NCBI RefSeq assembly: GCF_937921625.1 | Contig: NZ_CAKZTI010000028.1 | Location: forward strand, 25,692 to 89,691 | Length of the DNA: 64,000 nt | Source of the DNA: an uncultured Campylobacter sp. | GTDB taxonomy: Bacteria; Campylobacterota; Campylobacteria; Campylobacterales; Campylobacteraceae | Direction of reading: 5' to 3' | In this document: positions 42,607 to 51,839 of the stretch, piece by piece | Layout of the letters: each line of letters opens with the position of its first letter | Position numbering within the stretch: the stretch's first letter is position 1 | Program-made: the position numbers and the translations under genes | The notes under the pieces: generated by a model | What the model was told of the DNA's origin: nothing | Seen by the model: the letters and a program-made list of their open reading frames with translations, nothing else | Databases searched by the model: none

Positions 42607-44446
42607 TACCGTTTTTGTATGGCTTTTAATCGCCCTTTTCGCACCGCTTGCCTCGGCGATCTTCGCAGGCGTTTTCATTCGCGCCAAAGATAAGATGTTT
42701 ATCGGCGTAATCTGCTCGGCGCTGGTGATTTTAAGTACTATCGCGTCGCTTGCTTTGATGGAGCTCGTCTCTGACAACCGCCTAATTAGCGTAAGCTTAG
42801 CCGATTTCATAAGCACGGGATTTTTGGACGCAAAATTTAGCTTTCTCATAGATAGCGTAAGTGCGGTGATGATGGTGGTCGTAGGCATCGTATCCAGCGT
42901 CGTGCACGTGTATTCGATCTACTATATGTGGGATGACGAAAACTTCGCTAAATTTTTCAGCTTCCTGGGGCTTTTCGTATTTTCGATGCTGGTTTTGGTA
43001 ATGAGCGATAATTTTTTAGGACTTTTCATCGGCTGGGAGGGGGTCGGACTCTGCTCGTGGCTGTTAATAGGCTTTTGGTATGATAGGAGCAACTACAGCT
43101 GGTGCGCCAACGAAGCTTTCATAATGAACCGCATCGCAGATCTTGGAATGTTGCTTGGAATTTTTCTGATCTATTTAAATTTCGGCTCGCTGCGCTACGA
43201 GGTGGTGTTTGCGAACGCAGCGGGCTTGGAGCCTGAAATTTTAACCCTGATCGCAGTGCTTTTATTCATCGGCGCGATGGGCAAAAGCGCGCAGTTTCCA
43301 TTCCATACCTGGCTTGCCGACGCGATGGCGGGTCCGACGCCCGTGTCCGCGCTTATTCACGCAGCGACGATGGTTACGGCGGGCGTTTATCTGGTGATCC
43401 GCGCAAACGCGATTTTCGCGCTCGCGCCCGAAGTAAGCGGCTTCATCGTCTGCTTGGGCGCTTTCGTGGCGGTCTTTGCGGCGTCGATGGCGCTGGTTCA
43501 TAATGATCTTAAAAAAATCATCGCCTATTCCACGCTTTCGCAGCTTGGCTATATGTTCGTAGCCGCGGGGCTCGGGGCGTATTGGATCGCGCTATTTCAT
43601 CTGGCGACGCATGCGTTTTTCAAGGCACTTCTATTTTTGGGAGCGGGCAACGTAATGCACGCGATGAAAGACGATCTAAATATCCAAAATATGGGCGGAT
43701 TATATAAGTTTATGCGGCCTACGGCGATTTTAATGTGCATAGGCTCGCTTGCGCTTTGCGGATTTTATCCGTTCGCGGGCTTTTTCTCAAAAGATAAAAT
43801 TTTAGAAGCGGTGTGGAGCGCGGACGCGTATTTTATCTGGGCGCTGCTGTTTGCGGGCGCTGCGATGACGACGTTTTACAGCGTGCGTCTGATAATGCTC
43901 GTGTTTTTCGGCAAGCAAAATTTTACCCACCATCCGCACGAGGCGAAAGGCTTCGCCCTTATCGCGATGGGCGTGTTAGCCGTGCCTGCGGTGATCGCAG
44001 GCTTTTTCGAGCACGATTTTGCTGAGTTCGTGCTTAGCATATTGCCGGGATTTAAAATTTCGATCCCGCACGGCGTGGAGGTAATTTTGATCGCCCTAAC
44101 GCTAGCGATGATAAGCGCAGTAGCGATCGGCACGATTTGGACATACGGCAAGGGTAAATTTAGCCAAAATTTAAAGAACTGCAAATTTTATAAAATTTTG
44201 ATCGCTCAGTATTTTATCCCGCAAATTTACGAGCGCGTGATCGTGCGCGGATACGCTAAGCTTAGCGAGATCTGCGCTAAATGCGACGGCGCGATCATAG
44301 ACGCCAGCGTCGATCTGATCGCTCGCGTGGCGGTAAAAAGCGGCGAAGGTGCGGATCGCGCGAGCAATAGCGGAGATTTGAGCGCAAATTTAAGGTGGAT
44401 GGTTTTGGGATCTTTCATTTTGCTGATTTTGGCGTTTGCGCTGTGA
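42599..44446 (+). CDS. nuoL: Complex I subunit NuoL
   Basis: 615 aa antiporter-like subunit with the distal proton channel and the long lateral helix. GWEGVGLCSWLLIGFWYDR and the channel segment FPFHTWLADAMAGPTPVSAL are clear, with HNDLKKIIAYSTLSQLGYM following. The C-terminal region (after residue 500) carries the lateral helix. It ends just before nuoM. Confidence 0.95.
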   Translation: MLDTVFVWLLIALFAPLASAIFAGVFIRAKDKMFIGVICSALVILSTIASLALMELVSDNRLISVSLADFISTGFLDAKFSFLIDSVSAVMMVVVGIVSSVVHVYSIYYMWDDENFAKFFSFLGLFVFSMLVLVMSDNFLGLFIGWEGVGLCSWLLIGFWYDRSNYSWCANEAFIMNRIADLGMLLGIFLIYLNFGSLRYEVVFANAAGLEPEILTLIAVLLFIGAMGKSAQFPFHTWLADAMAGPTPVSALIHAATMVTAGVYLVIRANAIFALAPEVSGFIVCLGAFVAVFAASMALVHNDLKKIIAYSTLSQLGYMFVAAGLGAYWIALFHLATHAFFKALLFLGAGNVMHAMKDDLNIQNMGGLYKFMRPTAILMCIGSLALCGFYPFAGFFSKDKILEAVWSADAYFIWALLFAGAAMTTFYSVRLIMLVFFGKQNFTHHPHEAKGFALIAMGVLAVPAVIAGFFEHDFAEFVLSILPGFKISIPHGVEVILIALTLAMISAVAIGTIWTYGKGKFSQNLKNCKFYKILIAQYFIPQIYERVIVRGYAKLSEICAKCDGAIIDASVDLIARVAVKSGEGADRASNSGDLSANLRWMVLGSFILLILAFAL

Positions 44447-44453
44447 GGTGGGC

Positions 44454-45983
44454 ATGGAATACTTTTTAAGTTTGGTTATATTTTTTCCGGCGGTAGCTGC
44501 GGTTTTAGGCTTTTTGATCGACGAAGCGAGCATCAAGACCTACGCCGTTACGATGAGCTTTATAGAGTTCGTGCTTTCGCTCGTTTTGTGGATATTTTAC
44601 GAGCCGGTAGACGGCATCGCGTTTAGCGTGCTGCACCCTTTCATAAGCGAATACGGCATCAACTACTTCATCGGCGTGGACGGAATTTCGCTGTTTTTAG
44701 TGATCCTAAGCACGCTGGTTACATTTTTAGCGCTGCTTAGCCTAAGCATTAAAGAGCGCGCCAAAAATTTAATCATCTGCATTCTGTTTTTAGAGATGAC
44801 GATGGTGGGCGTTTTCGTGGCGCTGGATGCGATTTTGTTTTACATCTTTTGGGAACTTTCGCTAATTCCAATGCTCTACATTATCGGCGCGTGGGGCAGC
44901 GGCAAGAGAATTTACGCCGCGGTGAAATTTTTCATCTACACCTTTCTAGGTTCGATGTTTCTACTCGTAGGGCTCGTAGCGATGAGCTATTTCTATCACG
45001 AGGCTACGGGCGAGTATAGCTTTAATATCCTAAACTGGCAGAGCCTGTCGCTGCCGCTTAGCACGCAAATTCCTCTATTTTTGGCATTTTCGGTCGCTTT
45101 TGCGATCAAGACGCCTTGCTTTCCTTTTCATACCTGGCTTCCGTACGCGCACGGGCAGGCTCCTACGATAGGCTCGGTTCTGCTTGCCGCGGTGCTTCTT
45201 AAGATGGGCACATACGGCTTCGTGCGATTTTCGCTGCCGCTATTTCCCGACGCGAGCGTGCATTTTAGCGGGATGATGTGCGCCGTAGCGATCGTTATGA
45301 TCATCTATGCAAGCTTCATCGCCTTTGCGCAGAAGGATATCAAACAGGTTATCGCGTATAGCTCGATCGCGCATATGGGCGTAATAATGCTAGGAATTTT
45401 TTCAATGAGCCGCGAAGGAATGAGCGGCGCGGTATTTTTGATGATAAGCCACGGCATAGTAAGCGGCGGGCTCTTTATGCTCGTAGGCTTTTTATACGAC
45501 CGCAGGCACACGAAGCTTTTTAGCGAATTCGGCGGGCTTGCGCGGGTGATGCCGCTTTATGCGTTTTGTTTTTGCGTCGTGCTGCTAGGCTCGATAGGCC
45601 TTCCTCTTACGATCGGCTTCGTGGGAGAATTCCTAAGTCTTGCGGGGATTTTTAAGATCAGCTTTAGCTATGCGCTTTTGGGCGGGCTCGGCATCATAAT
45701 GGGCGCGATCTATTCGATGAATCTTTATAAAAAGACCTTCTTCGGCGCGCTCGTGCATGAGGAAAATAAAAAGCTAAGCGATCTAAACAGAACCGAGCTT
45801 TGCTCTATCATCCCGATCTGCGTGCTGGTGGTAGCGCTTGGCGTCGCGCCAAATTTGATGCTAAAGAGTATCGAGCCTAGCGTGACGCAAAGTCTTGAGC
45901 TGATGTTTAATAAAGCCTTTCAGACCGCAACTCGCGCCTATATGGAAAAAGCAAATTTTAAGGTAAGAAGCGATGCAAAATAA
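44454..45983 (+). CDS. nuoM: Complex I subunit NuoM
   Basis: 509 aa antiporter-like proton-pumping subunit. The ATG at 44454 is chosen, with GAGGTGG just upstream; a TTG 18 bases before it overlaps nuoL. WELSLIPMLYIIGAWG and FPFHTWLPYAHGQAPTIGS are characteristic, and the channel Glu is in the former. It overlaps nuoN by 11 bases. Confidence 0.95.
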   Translation: MEYFLSLVIFFPAVAAVLGFLIDEASIKTYAVTMSFIEFVLSLVLWIFYEPVDGIAFSVLHPFISEYGINYFIGVDGISLFLVILSTLVTFLALLSLSIKERAKNLIICILFLEMTMVGVFVALDAILFYIFWELSLIPMLYIIGAWGSGKRIYAAVKFFIYTFLGSMFLLVGLVAMSYFYHEATGEYSFNILNWQSLSLPLSTQIPLFLAFSVAFAIKTPCFPFHTWLPYAHGQAPTIGSVLLAAVLLKMGTYGFVRFSLPLFPDASVHFSGMMCAVAIVMIIYASFIAFAQKDIKQVIAYSSIAHMGVIMLGIFSMSREGMSGAVFLMISHGIVSGGLFMLVGFLYDRRHTKLFSEFGGLARVMPLYAFCFCVVLLGSIGLPLTIGFVGEFLSLAGIFKISFSYALLGGLGIIMGAIYSMNLYKKTFFGALVHEENKKLSDLNRTELCSIIPICVLVVALGVAPNLMLKSIEPSVTQSLELMFNKAFQTATRAYMEKANFKVRSDAK

Positions 45984-47748
45984 TCTTTTAAATTTAGCCT
46001 CGATCGCGCCTATGGCGATACTTGGAGGATTTGCCCTGCTGATGCTCGCGGTTTCGCTTTTTGCGCGCACGCTATCATATAAATTTTATGCTGTCATCAC
46101 GATACTGGCGCTAGCTCTCGGCTTCGGGCTCGTTTTTGGATACAACAGCGGCATACGCGGGCTTTTTGACGTGATGCTGGTGGACGGAATCGCGACGCTA
46201 TCGATGCTTATCATTCTCGCAAGCTCGATATTTTTCATCTTTCTATCTTTGGGCGCAAGAAGCGCGCACGAGTACCACACGGCGGAGTTTTTCGTGCTAT
46301 TTCTATTCGTGCTCGTTGGCTATGAGTTTATGGTCGCGAGCGAAAGCTTAATGATGATCCTCGTTGGGCTTGAGACGGGCTCGCTGGCGCTTTATACGCT
46401 AATCGCTCTTCATAACCGCGCCAGATCAATCGAAGCGGCGCTAAAATACTTCATAATGGGCGCGCTGGGATCGGGCTTTTTCGCATTCGGCGCGGCGATG
46501 TTTTTTCTATCGACCGGCTCTATGGAAATTTCAAATATCGCGCAGATCGCTAAGAGTTCAAATTTACAAACCAGCGTCCTGCTTTTCGCCGCCTGCTCAT
46601 TTATGATCATCTCGATAGGATTTAAGCTCTCGCTGATCCCGTTTCACACCTGGACGCCCGACGTTTACGAGGGCGCGAGCTCGGCTATGGCGGGCTTTTT
46701 GTCCGTCGTGCCCAAGATCGCGGGCTTTGTCGTGGCGATCAGGCTGTTTGAAGCGCTGCAAAGCATCGGCGTGCAGTGGCTAAACATCGTGCTCTACGCC
46801 GTAGCGGTGGCTACGATGAGCTTAGCAAATCTTATGGCGCTCGTGCAGCGCGACGTCAAGCGGATGCTTGCTTTTAGCTCCGTTTCGCACGCGGGCTTCG
46901 TGCTCTGCGCGATCGTGATCGGCTCGACGCAGGCAAACGCGGCGCTTTTCACCTACTGGATCCTATACGCCGTAGCAAATCTCGGGGCGTTTGCATTCAT
47001 CTGGTGCGTGCGGCAAAGGCGCGCGCGTTCGTTAAATTTAAAATTTAAAACCCGAAGCCCCGCTTTAAATTTAAATACAAACGGCGAGAGCTCTATCTCA
47101 AACCCAAAGCCCGCTTTTTCGCAAAATCACGAGCCGAGCTTTGCCGGCGAGTTAAATTTAGACGCGAGCGGGCAAAATTCAGCCTGCGCCGAGTGGAATT
47201 TTAAAGCGAGCGAGCAAAATTCCAAAGCAAACGGGTCAAATTTGAAAGCGACTAAGCCCGGCGCGGAAGTGAGCCTTTTCGGCACTGAAACTTGCGAGCC
47301 TGGCGCCGAAATTTGCGCGCAAAGCTCCAAGTTCGCGGCTCGCTTTGAGCATCCGTTTGAGAAATTTGACGGGCTGATCCGCACCCATCCGCTTTTTGCG
47401 CTATGCGCGGCGATCTTCATGCTCTCGCTTGCGGGCATTCCGCCGTTTAGCGTGTTTTGGGGCAAGATGTATCTGCTAAGCGCCGCGGTCAATTCGGGCT
47501 ACTTTGCCCTCGCCGTCATCATGGCGGTAAATAGCGCGCTCGCGCTGTATTACTACCTGCGCCTCATCGTGCGTATGTTTTTGCACGAGCCGCGAGAGGA
47601 CGCGGAGCTTGACGGCTCGCTGGGAACGGTCTCGGTGCAGATAAAATTCGCCGTCGTGATAGCTAGCGTGGCGTGCGTGCTGGCGCCGTTTTTGGTGAAA
47701 TTCCTAACCGGCGCGGTAAATAATTTCGTCTTTTTAAGCGGGTATTGA
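45973..47748 (+). CDS. nuoN: Complex I subunit NuoN with an insert between membrane helices
   Basis: 591 aa antiporter-like subunit, about 100 residues longer than usual. MILVGLETGSLALYTLIAL, IPFHTWTPDVYEGASS and KRMLAFSSVSHAGF are conserved. Residues about 346-459 (DNA 47010-47350) are an Asn/Ser/Lys-rich hydrophilic stretch dense in RAATTY, placed after RQRRARS and before HPLFALCAAIFMLSLAGIPP. This is a loop between helices, so the insert can be tolerated. Last gene of the operon. Confidence 0.93.
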   Translation: MQNNLLNLASIAPMAILGGFALLMLAVSLFARTLSYKFYAVITILALALGFGLVFGYNSGIRGLFDVMLVDGIATLSMLIILASSIFFIFLSLGARSAHEYHTAEFFVLFLFVLVGYEFMVASESLMMILVGLETGSLALYTLIALHNRARSIEAALKYFIMGALGSGFFAFGAAMFFLSTGSMEISNIAQIAKSSNLQTSVLLFAACSFMIISIGFKLSLIPFHTWTPDVYEGASSAMAGFLSVVPKIAGFVVAIRLFEALQSIGVQWLNIVLYAVAVATMSLANLMALVQRDVKRMLAFSSVSHAGFVLCAIVIGSTQANAALFTYWILYAVANLGAFAFIWCVRQRRARSLNLKFKTRSPALNLNTNGESSISNPKPAFSQNHEPSFAGELNLDASGQNSACAEWNFKASEQNSKANGSNLKATKPGAEVSLFGTETCEPGAEICAQSSKFAARFEHPFEKFDGLIRTHPLFALCAAIFMLSLAGIPPFSVFWGKMYLLSAAVNSGYFALAVIMAVNSALALYYYLRLIVRMFLHEPREDAELDGSLGTVSVQIKFAVVIASVACVLAPFLVKFLTGAVNNFVFLSGY

Positions 47749-47759
47749 GCTAAAATTTT

Positions 47760-47785
47760 AAGCGCGAATTGAACCCATCGCGCTT
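47760..47785 (+). terminator. Hairpin after nuoN
   Basis: AAGCGCGA (47760-47767) and TCGCGCTT (47778-47785) form a perfect 8-bp stem with a 10-base loop, 12 bases after the nuoN stop. No U-run follows, so it may be an RNA stabiliser or attenuator instead of a strong terminator. It lies 18 bases before the next start codon. Confidence 0.5.
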
Positions 47786-47802
47786 TGCCAACAAGGAGAG
47801 AT

Positions 47803-48405
47803 ATGTTTTTGGGCGAGCTAAGTGCTGACGGCTACGGTTTTGCGCTGCTTGATGTGCGCGATTTGAGTGAGTTTTTAAAGGAGCGAAAATGCAGAGCAAA
47901 AAAGCTTCTAAGCTACTGGGACGCGCACAAGCAGCTGTTTTATGACGCCGTAAAGGGCGCTAAAGCTTTACCCTTCTACCCGCTTACGGTGCGCAGCTAT
48001 GAGATCTTCGTTTGCATTGATGAGGAGTTTGCGCCGTCTGCGGGCTACGAAGTAGCTTTCAAGCGCGATAGGCTGTATTTCGCTCCGCAAAGCGACTCCA
48101 CGATCCTAGCGAGCTTCGATGCTTTGCAGTATCGTTTCGATGAGCTAAAAAGCGACGAACTCGAGCTAGGCTATGAGTGCCAAAGCGGCGCTGCGGGCAA
48201 GATGCGAAAATTTAATTCCACGCTCAAACTTGGCTTGCAAAGCGGCACTTACGAGCTTTGCGCCCTGGGGCTAAAAAACAGCTCGCAGCACTTCGAGAAA
48301 TACGGCTACGCCTTTATTTTCAAGCGCAACGCAAGCGCGGAAAATCAAAATTTCAGTAGGCTTGACAACGATAAATTTAGCTTTGATATTTGCAAAGGCA
48401 GTTAA
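47803..48405 (+). CDS. Hypothetical protein downstream of nuoN
   Basis: 200 aa, soluble, no family recognised. AAGGAGA seven bases before ATG 47803 fixes the start. The central part (LPFYPLTVRSYEIFVCIDEE, GYEVAFKRDRLYFAP) is beta-rich and followed by LKLGLQSGTYELCALGL. No signal peptide or membrane helix. Separated from nuoN by a strong hairpin, so probably not a complex I part; it may be read through at a lower level. Confidence 0.75.
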   Translation: MFLGELSADGYGFALLDVRDLSEFLKERKCRAKKLLSYWDAHKQLFYDAVKGAKALPFYPLTVRSYEIFVCIDEEFAPSAGYEVAFKRDRLYFAPQSDSTILASFDALQYRFDELKSDELELGYECQSGAAGKMRKFNSTLKLGLQSGTYELCALGLKNSSQHFEKYGYAFIFKRNASAENQNFSRLDNDKFSFDICKGS

Positions 48406-48552
48406 ATTTAATCGAAATTCTGCACCGCACGAGACCTTGGCGCGACCCGCAAAATTTTAAAGATGCGACCGGTGCGGTAAATTTAAATCTAAATTTTACT
48501 TCCTTGTCTCACTTTTTTCTAGCAAGCGCACAAATTTTGATAAATTTTGATT

Positions 48553-49458
48553 TTAAATCTCGTAGCGAAAAAAATTTAAAATTTCACGCTCCAGCTCTTG
48601 CGGCGGCGCTGAAATTTTATCCGCAAACTGCGAGCGGTTGAAGGTGCGTTGGCGCTTTGCAAGCTGTACCGTGTGCAGGCTTACGAGCTGCTCGCACTGC
48701 GTCCGCGAGATCTGCCCGCGCAAAAGCTGCCCGCACTCCTTTAGCCCGATGCAGCCTAACGCCCTGCACTCCGCGCCGTAGCGAGCGAATAAAAACTCCG
48801 CCTCCTCTAAAAGCCCGCGCTCAAACATCGCCTTCGTGCGCGCTTCGATGCGATGCGCAAGCCACTGCTTAGGCGCGTCGATCTCAAAAATTTTAATATC
48901 CGAAATCACGGGCGGGGCGGTGTTTTCGCGCAGAAATTTACTCGGCGCCTCGCCGCAAAATTTATAGATGCTTAGCCATTTTTTTAACCGAAAGCTGTCC
49001 GCCGCACTAAATTTTGCGGCAAATTCCGGATCGATCCGCCGCGCTAGGGCGTAAATTTCATCGTTTGAAATTTCGCTTTTAAAATCTGGAACCTTCGGCG
49101 CCAGCCCGCTTAGCATCGCTTTGAGATAAAACCCGCTGCCGCCCGTGATTATCAAAGGCGCGCCGCTATGCTCCGCGAAAGCCCGCGCGGCTGCGTATTC
49201 TTTGATAAACTCGCCGACGCTGAAGTACTCGTTTGGATAGATTAAATTTACGCCGAAGTGCCTGATCTCGCGCAGCTCCTCCTCGCTTGGCTTGGCGCTT
49301 GCGATGTCGATCCCACGGTAAATGCAGAGCGAATCGAGGCTCAAAATCACGGCGTCCATTTCGCGAGCGATATTTAGCGCAAGATCGCTTTTGCCGCTTG
49401 CCGTGGTGCCGATGATCGCGATCTGCGGGCTTGCGTGCGAGTTTTGATTTTGGCTCAA
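48553..49458 (-). CDS. miaA: tRNA dimethylallyltransferase MiaA
   Basis: Adds the isopentenyl group to A37 of tRNAs reading UNN codons. 301 aa from a TTG at 49458 that follows AAAGGAA; a TTG ten codons further upstream (49488) is the longer option. P-loop GTTASGKS, the DSLCIYRGIDIASAKPS motif corresponding to DSxQVYRxLDIGTAKP, and GGSGFYLKAMLSGLAP are present. On the opposite strand to mqnP, with a short divergent gap. C. jejuni has miaA at the same place. Confidence 0.93.
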   Translation of the reverse strand: MSQNQNSHASPQIAIIGTTASGKSDLALNIAREMDAVILSLDSLCIYRGIDIASAKPSEEELREIRHFGVNLIYPNEYFSVGEFIKEYAAARAFAEHSGAPLIITGGSGFYLKAMLSGLAPKVPDFKSEISNDEIYALARRIDPEFAAKFSAADSFRLKKWLSIYKFCGEAPSKFLRENTAPPVISDIKIFEIDAPKQWLAHRIEARTKAMFERGLLEEAEFLFARYGAECRALGCIGLKECGQLLRGQISRTQCEQLVSLHTVQLAKRQRTFNRSQFADKISAPPQELEREILNFFRYEI

Positions 49459-49526
49459 GGCGTTTCCTTTCGTAAATTTTTCGTTCAAATTATATCAAAT
49501 TTAGAGCTATTCTTACTTTTTTTTGA

Positions 49527-49532
49527 TACAAT
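49527..49532 (+). promoter_or_regulatory. Possible -10 box for mqnP
   Basis: TACAAT after a T-run, 28 bases before the mqnP ATG in the miaA/mqnP divergent gap. Confidence 0.4.
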
Positions 49533-49554
49533 GGTGCCCAAACTAAGGGGCGAA

Positions 49555-50424
49555 ATGGCTAAATTTAAAGAAATTTTATCCGATATCAACGAATTAATAG
49601 TTTTTAAACACTCGGTTTTCGCGCTGCCGTTTATCTTTACGGCGATGGTTACTGCAAGCAAGCTGCAAAACGGCTCGGTATGGTTCGGCTGGAAATTGCT
49701 TTTTTTGGGGATTTTATGCGCGGTGAGCGCCAGAAGCTTCGCGATGGCGCTAAATCGCTACTTGGACGAGGATATCGACCGCGCCAATCCGCGTTGCGCT
49801 TCGCGCCCCAGCGTGGACGGACGGATCGGACGCGGGAATTTACTGCTTTTCATCATCGCAAACGCAGTGGTTTTCATAGCGGTTTCGGCGCTTATAAATC
49901 CTTTGGCGCTTAAGCTTTCGGTGCCGATTTTAGCGGCATTGGGCGGCTATTCATATTTTAAACGCTTTAGCGAAACGGCGCATTTGATGCTCGGCTTTTG
50001 CCTGGGGCTTGCGCCGATTGCGGGAGCGATCGCCGTTAGCGGCGTAATTCCGCTCTGGTCAGTGCTGCTATGTCTCGGGGTAGTATTTTGGGTGGGCGGC
50101 TTTGACGTGCTGTATTCGCTTCAAGATATGGAATTTGACCGCAGCAACGGGCTTTACAGCATCCCTGCGCTTTACGGCAAGGAAGCCTCGATGTTTATCT
50201 CTAAAATTTTTCACGCCGTAGCAGTGCTTTTTTGGCTGCTGTTTTGCGCGGCGGCAAATTTAGGCTTTTTTGCCTATCTGGGCGTGGCTGCGTGCGCGGC
50301 GATCCTGTACTTCGAGCATAAGATCGTGCAGAAAGATTTTAGCAAGATTGATCGCGCGTTTTTCACGCTCAACGGCTACTTGGGCATCGCCTTTTTTGCT
50401 TTTGTTTTTGTAAATTTATTTTAA
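49555..50424 (+). CDS. mqnP: UbiA-type prenyltransferase, probably MqnP
   Basis: 289 aa membrane prenyltransferase. Aspartate-rich motif NRYLDEDIDRANPR at about residues 66-79 and the second motif DVLYSLQDMEFDR near 185 bind Mg-prenyl diphosphate. Annotated as 4-hydroxybenzoate prenyltransferase in some genomes, but a menaquinone-only organism with mqnA suggests MqnP of the futalosine pathway. The ATG at 49555 is chosen (GGGGCG upstream); the open frame extends 40 codons further but crosses the likely promoter. Confidence 0.85.
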   Translation: MAKFKEILSDINELIVFKHSVFALPFIFTAMVTASKLQNGSVWFGWKLLFLGILCAVSARSFAMALNRYLDEDIDRANPRCASRPSVDGRIGRGNLLLFIIANAVVFIAVSALINPLALKLSVPILAALGGYSYFKRFSETAHLMLGFCLGLAPIAGAIAVSGVIPLWSVLLCLGVVFWVGGFDVLYSLQDMEFDRSNGLYSIPALYGKEASMFISKIFHAVAVLFWLLFCAAANLGFFAYLGVAACAAILYFEHKIVQKDFSKIDRAFFTLNGYLGIAFFAFVFVNLF

Positions 50425-50433
50425 GGAACCCCT

Positions 50434-50793
50434 ATGGATCTTAACACTATCATCATTTTAGGACTTTGCGTCGTTATATTTTTGATGTTTTTCGTCATAT
50501 ATTTTAAGGATAAGCAAGCGGATAAAAAATTCGAACGCTTCGATCAGGTCCTGACTGACGCTATGCAGGAAAATTATCTGCTTAAAAAGAAGGTCGAGGA
50601 GCTAAAAGAGATGATCGATTCGGGCGGTAAAGTCGCTCCAAATATCGATATAAACGCGATTGCCGACGTAATCGACGAGACGATAGAACAGAGACTAGAC
50701 GTAGTGCCTACGATGATCGACGAGCGGGTAGAAAAGCAGATCAGACCGCTTCTGGACCAGCTTAAAGAGCTCATCGGCTCGGTAAGAAAATAG
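50434..50793 (+). CDS. Hypothetical membrane-anchored coiled-coil protein
   Basis: 119 aa; one N-terminal helix (TIIILGLCVVIFLMFFVIYF) followed by a cytoplasmic coiled coil (KFERFDQVLTDAMQENYLLKK) and an acidic helical tail. No family assigned. It begins ten bases after mqnP with AAGGA, so co-transcribed. A similar small gene sits between ubiA and moaA in C. jejuni as I recall. Confidence 0.75.
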   Translation: MDLNTIIILGLCVVIFLMFFVIYFKDKQADKKFERFDQVLTDAMQENYLLKKKVEELKEMIDSGGKVAPNIDINAIADVIDETIEQRLDVVPTMIDERVEKQIRPLLDQLKELIGSVRK

Positions 50794-50840
50794 CCTGAGC
50801 AATATAAAAATAAAATTTTGCAAAATCACTTTGTTTTTTA

Positions 50841-50846
50841 TATAAT
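50841..50846 (+). promoter_or_regulatory. -10 box for moaA
   Basis: TATAAT within TTTTTTATATAATCGCC, 28 bases before the moaA ATG. Typical Campylobacter sigma70 -10 with T-rich upstream DNA. Confidence 0.6.
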
Positions 50847-50873
50847 CGCCGTAAATTGATATTAAGGCAAAAT

Positions 50874-51839
50874 ATGCTAATTGATAAATTTGGACGAACG
50901 ATCGATTATTTGCGCATTTCAGTTACGCAGCGGTGTAATTTCAGATGCAGATATTGCATGCCGAGCACGCCGTTTAACTGGGTGCCGCGAGAGAATATTT
51001 TAAGCTTTGAGGAGATGTTTTTATTCGTCAAGGTCGCGATCGACGGCGGCGTGAAAAAGATCCGTATAACCGGCGGCGAACCGCTGGTGCGAAAGGGGAT
51101 CGAAGATTTTATAAAGATGATTGCGGATTATGCTCCGAACATCGATCTTGCGCTTACTACCAACGGATATTATCTCAAAAACTACGCGCGCGCCTTGAAA
51201 AATGCGGGGCTAAAGCGCATCAATATGTCGCTTGACTCGCTGCGTCCGGAGCGGGCTAAATTTATAGCTCAGCGCGGCGTGCTTTATAACGTCTTAGAAG
51301 GCCTTGACGCTGCGCTTGAAGCGGGACTAAAAGTCAAGCTAAACACTGTCGCGCTAAAAGGCATCAACGACGATGAGCTGATCTATTTGCTGGAATTTGC
51401 CCGCGAGAAGGATTGCCAGATTCGCTTCATAGAATTTATGGAAAACACCCATGCCGGCGATCTTACAGGATTAAAATCAAACGAAATTTTAGATATTTTA
51501 AGGCGTAAATTTATCTTTACCGCTCTGCCAAAATTGCAGAGCTCGCCCGCGTCGCTTTACGCGCTCGGGGACGGCTACACCTTCGGTATCATCGATCCGC
51601 ACAAGCACGATTTTTGCGAGAGTTGCAACCGCATCAGACTAAGCGCCGAGGGGCTTTTGATCCCGTGTCTTTACTTCGAGGACGCGCTAAGTATCAAAAA
51701 GGCGGTCAAAGAGGGCGACATCGCCGCAGCCGCCGAAATTTTGGCTAAAATTTTAGCGAATAAGCCCGAAAAAAATCGCTGGCAAACGGACGCTTCGAAT
51801 GAAATTTCAAGCCGCGCATTTTACGAGACGGGCGGATGA
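50874..51839 (+). CDS. moaA: GTP 3',8-cyclase MoaA (molybdenum cofactor)
   Basis: First step of molybdopterin synthesis. 321 aa from ATG 50874, preceded by AAGG; an ATA-coded extension upstream overlaps the -10 box. The N-terminal radical SAM motif CNFRCRYC, ITGGEPLVRKG for SAM, and the second cluster CESCNRIRLSAEG with a further Cys in LLIPC are present. The C-terminal GG, needed as an activating tail in MoaA, is the last two residues. The stop overlaps queE by four bases. Confidence 0.95.
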   Translation: MLIDKFGRTIDYLRISVTQRCNFRCRYCMPSTPFNWVPRENILSFEEMFLFVKVAIDGGVKKIRITGGEPLVRKGIEDFIKMIADYAPNIDLALTTNGYYLKNYARALKNAGLKRINMSLDSLRPERAKFIAQRGVLYNVLEGLDAALEAGLKVKLNTVALKGINDDELIYLLEFAREKDCQIRFIEFMENTHAGDLTGLKSNEILDILRRKFIFTALPKLQSSPASLYALGDGYTFGIIDPHKHDFCESCNRIRLSAEGLLIPCLYFEDALSIKKAVKEGDIAAAAEILAKILANKPEKNRWQTDASNEISSRAFYETGG

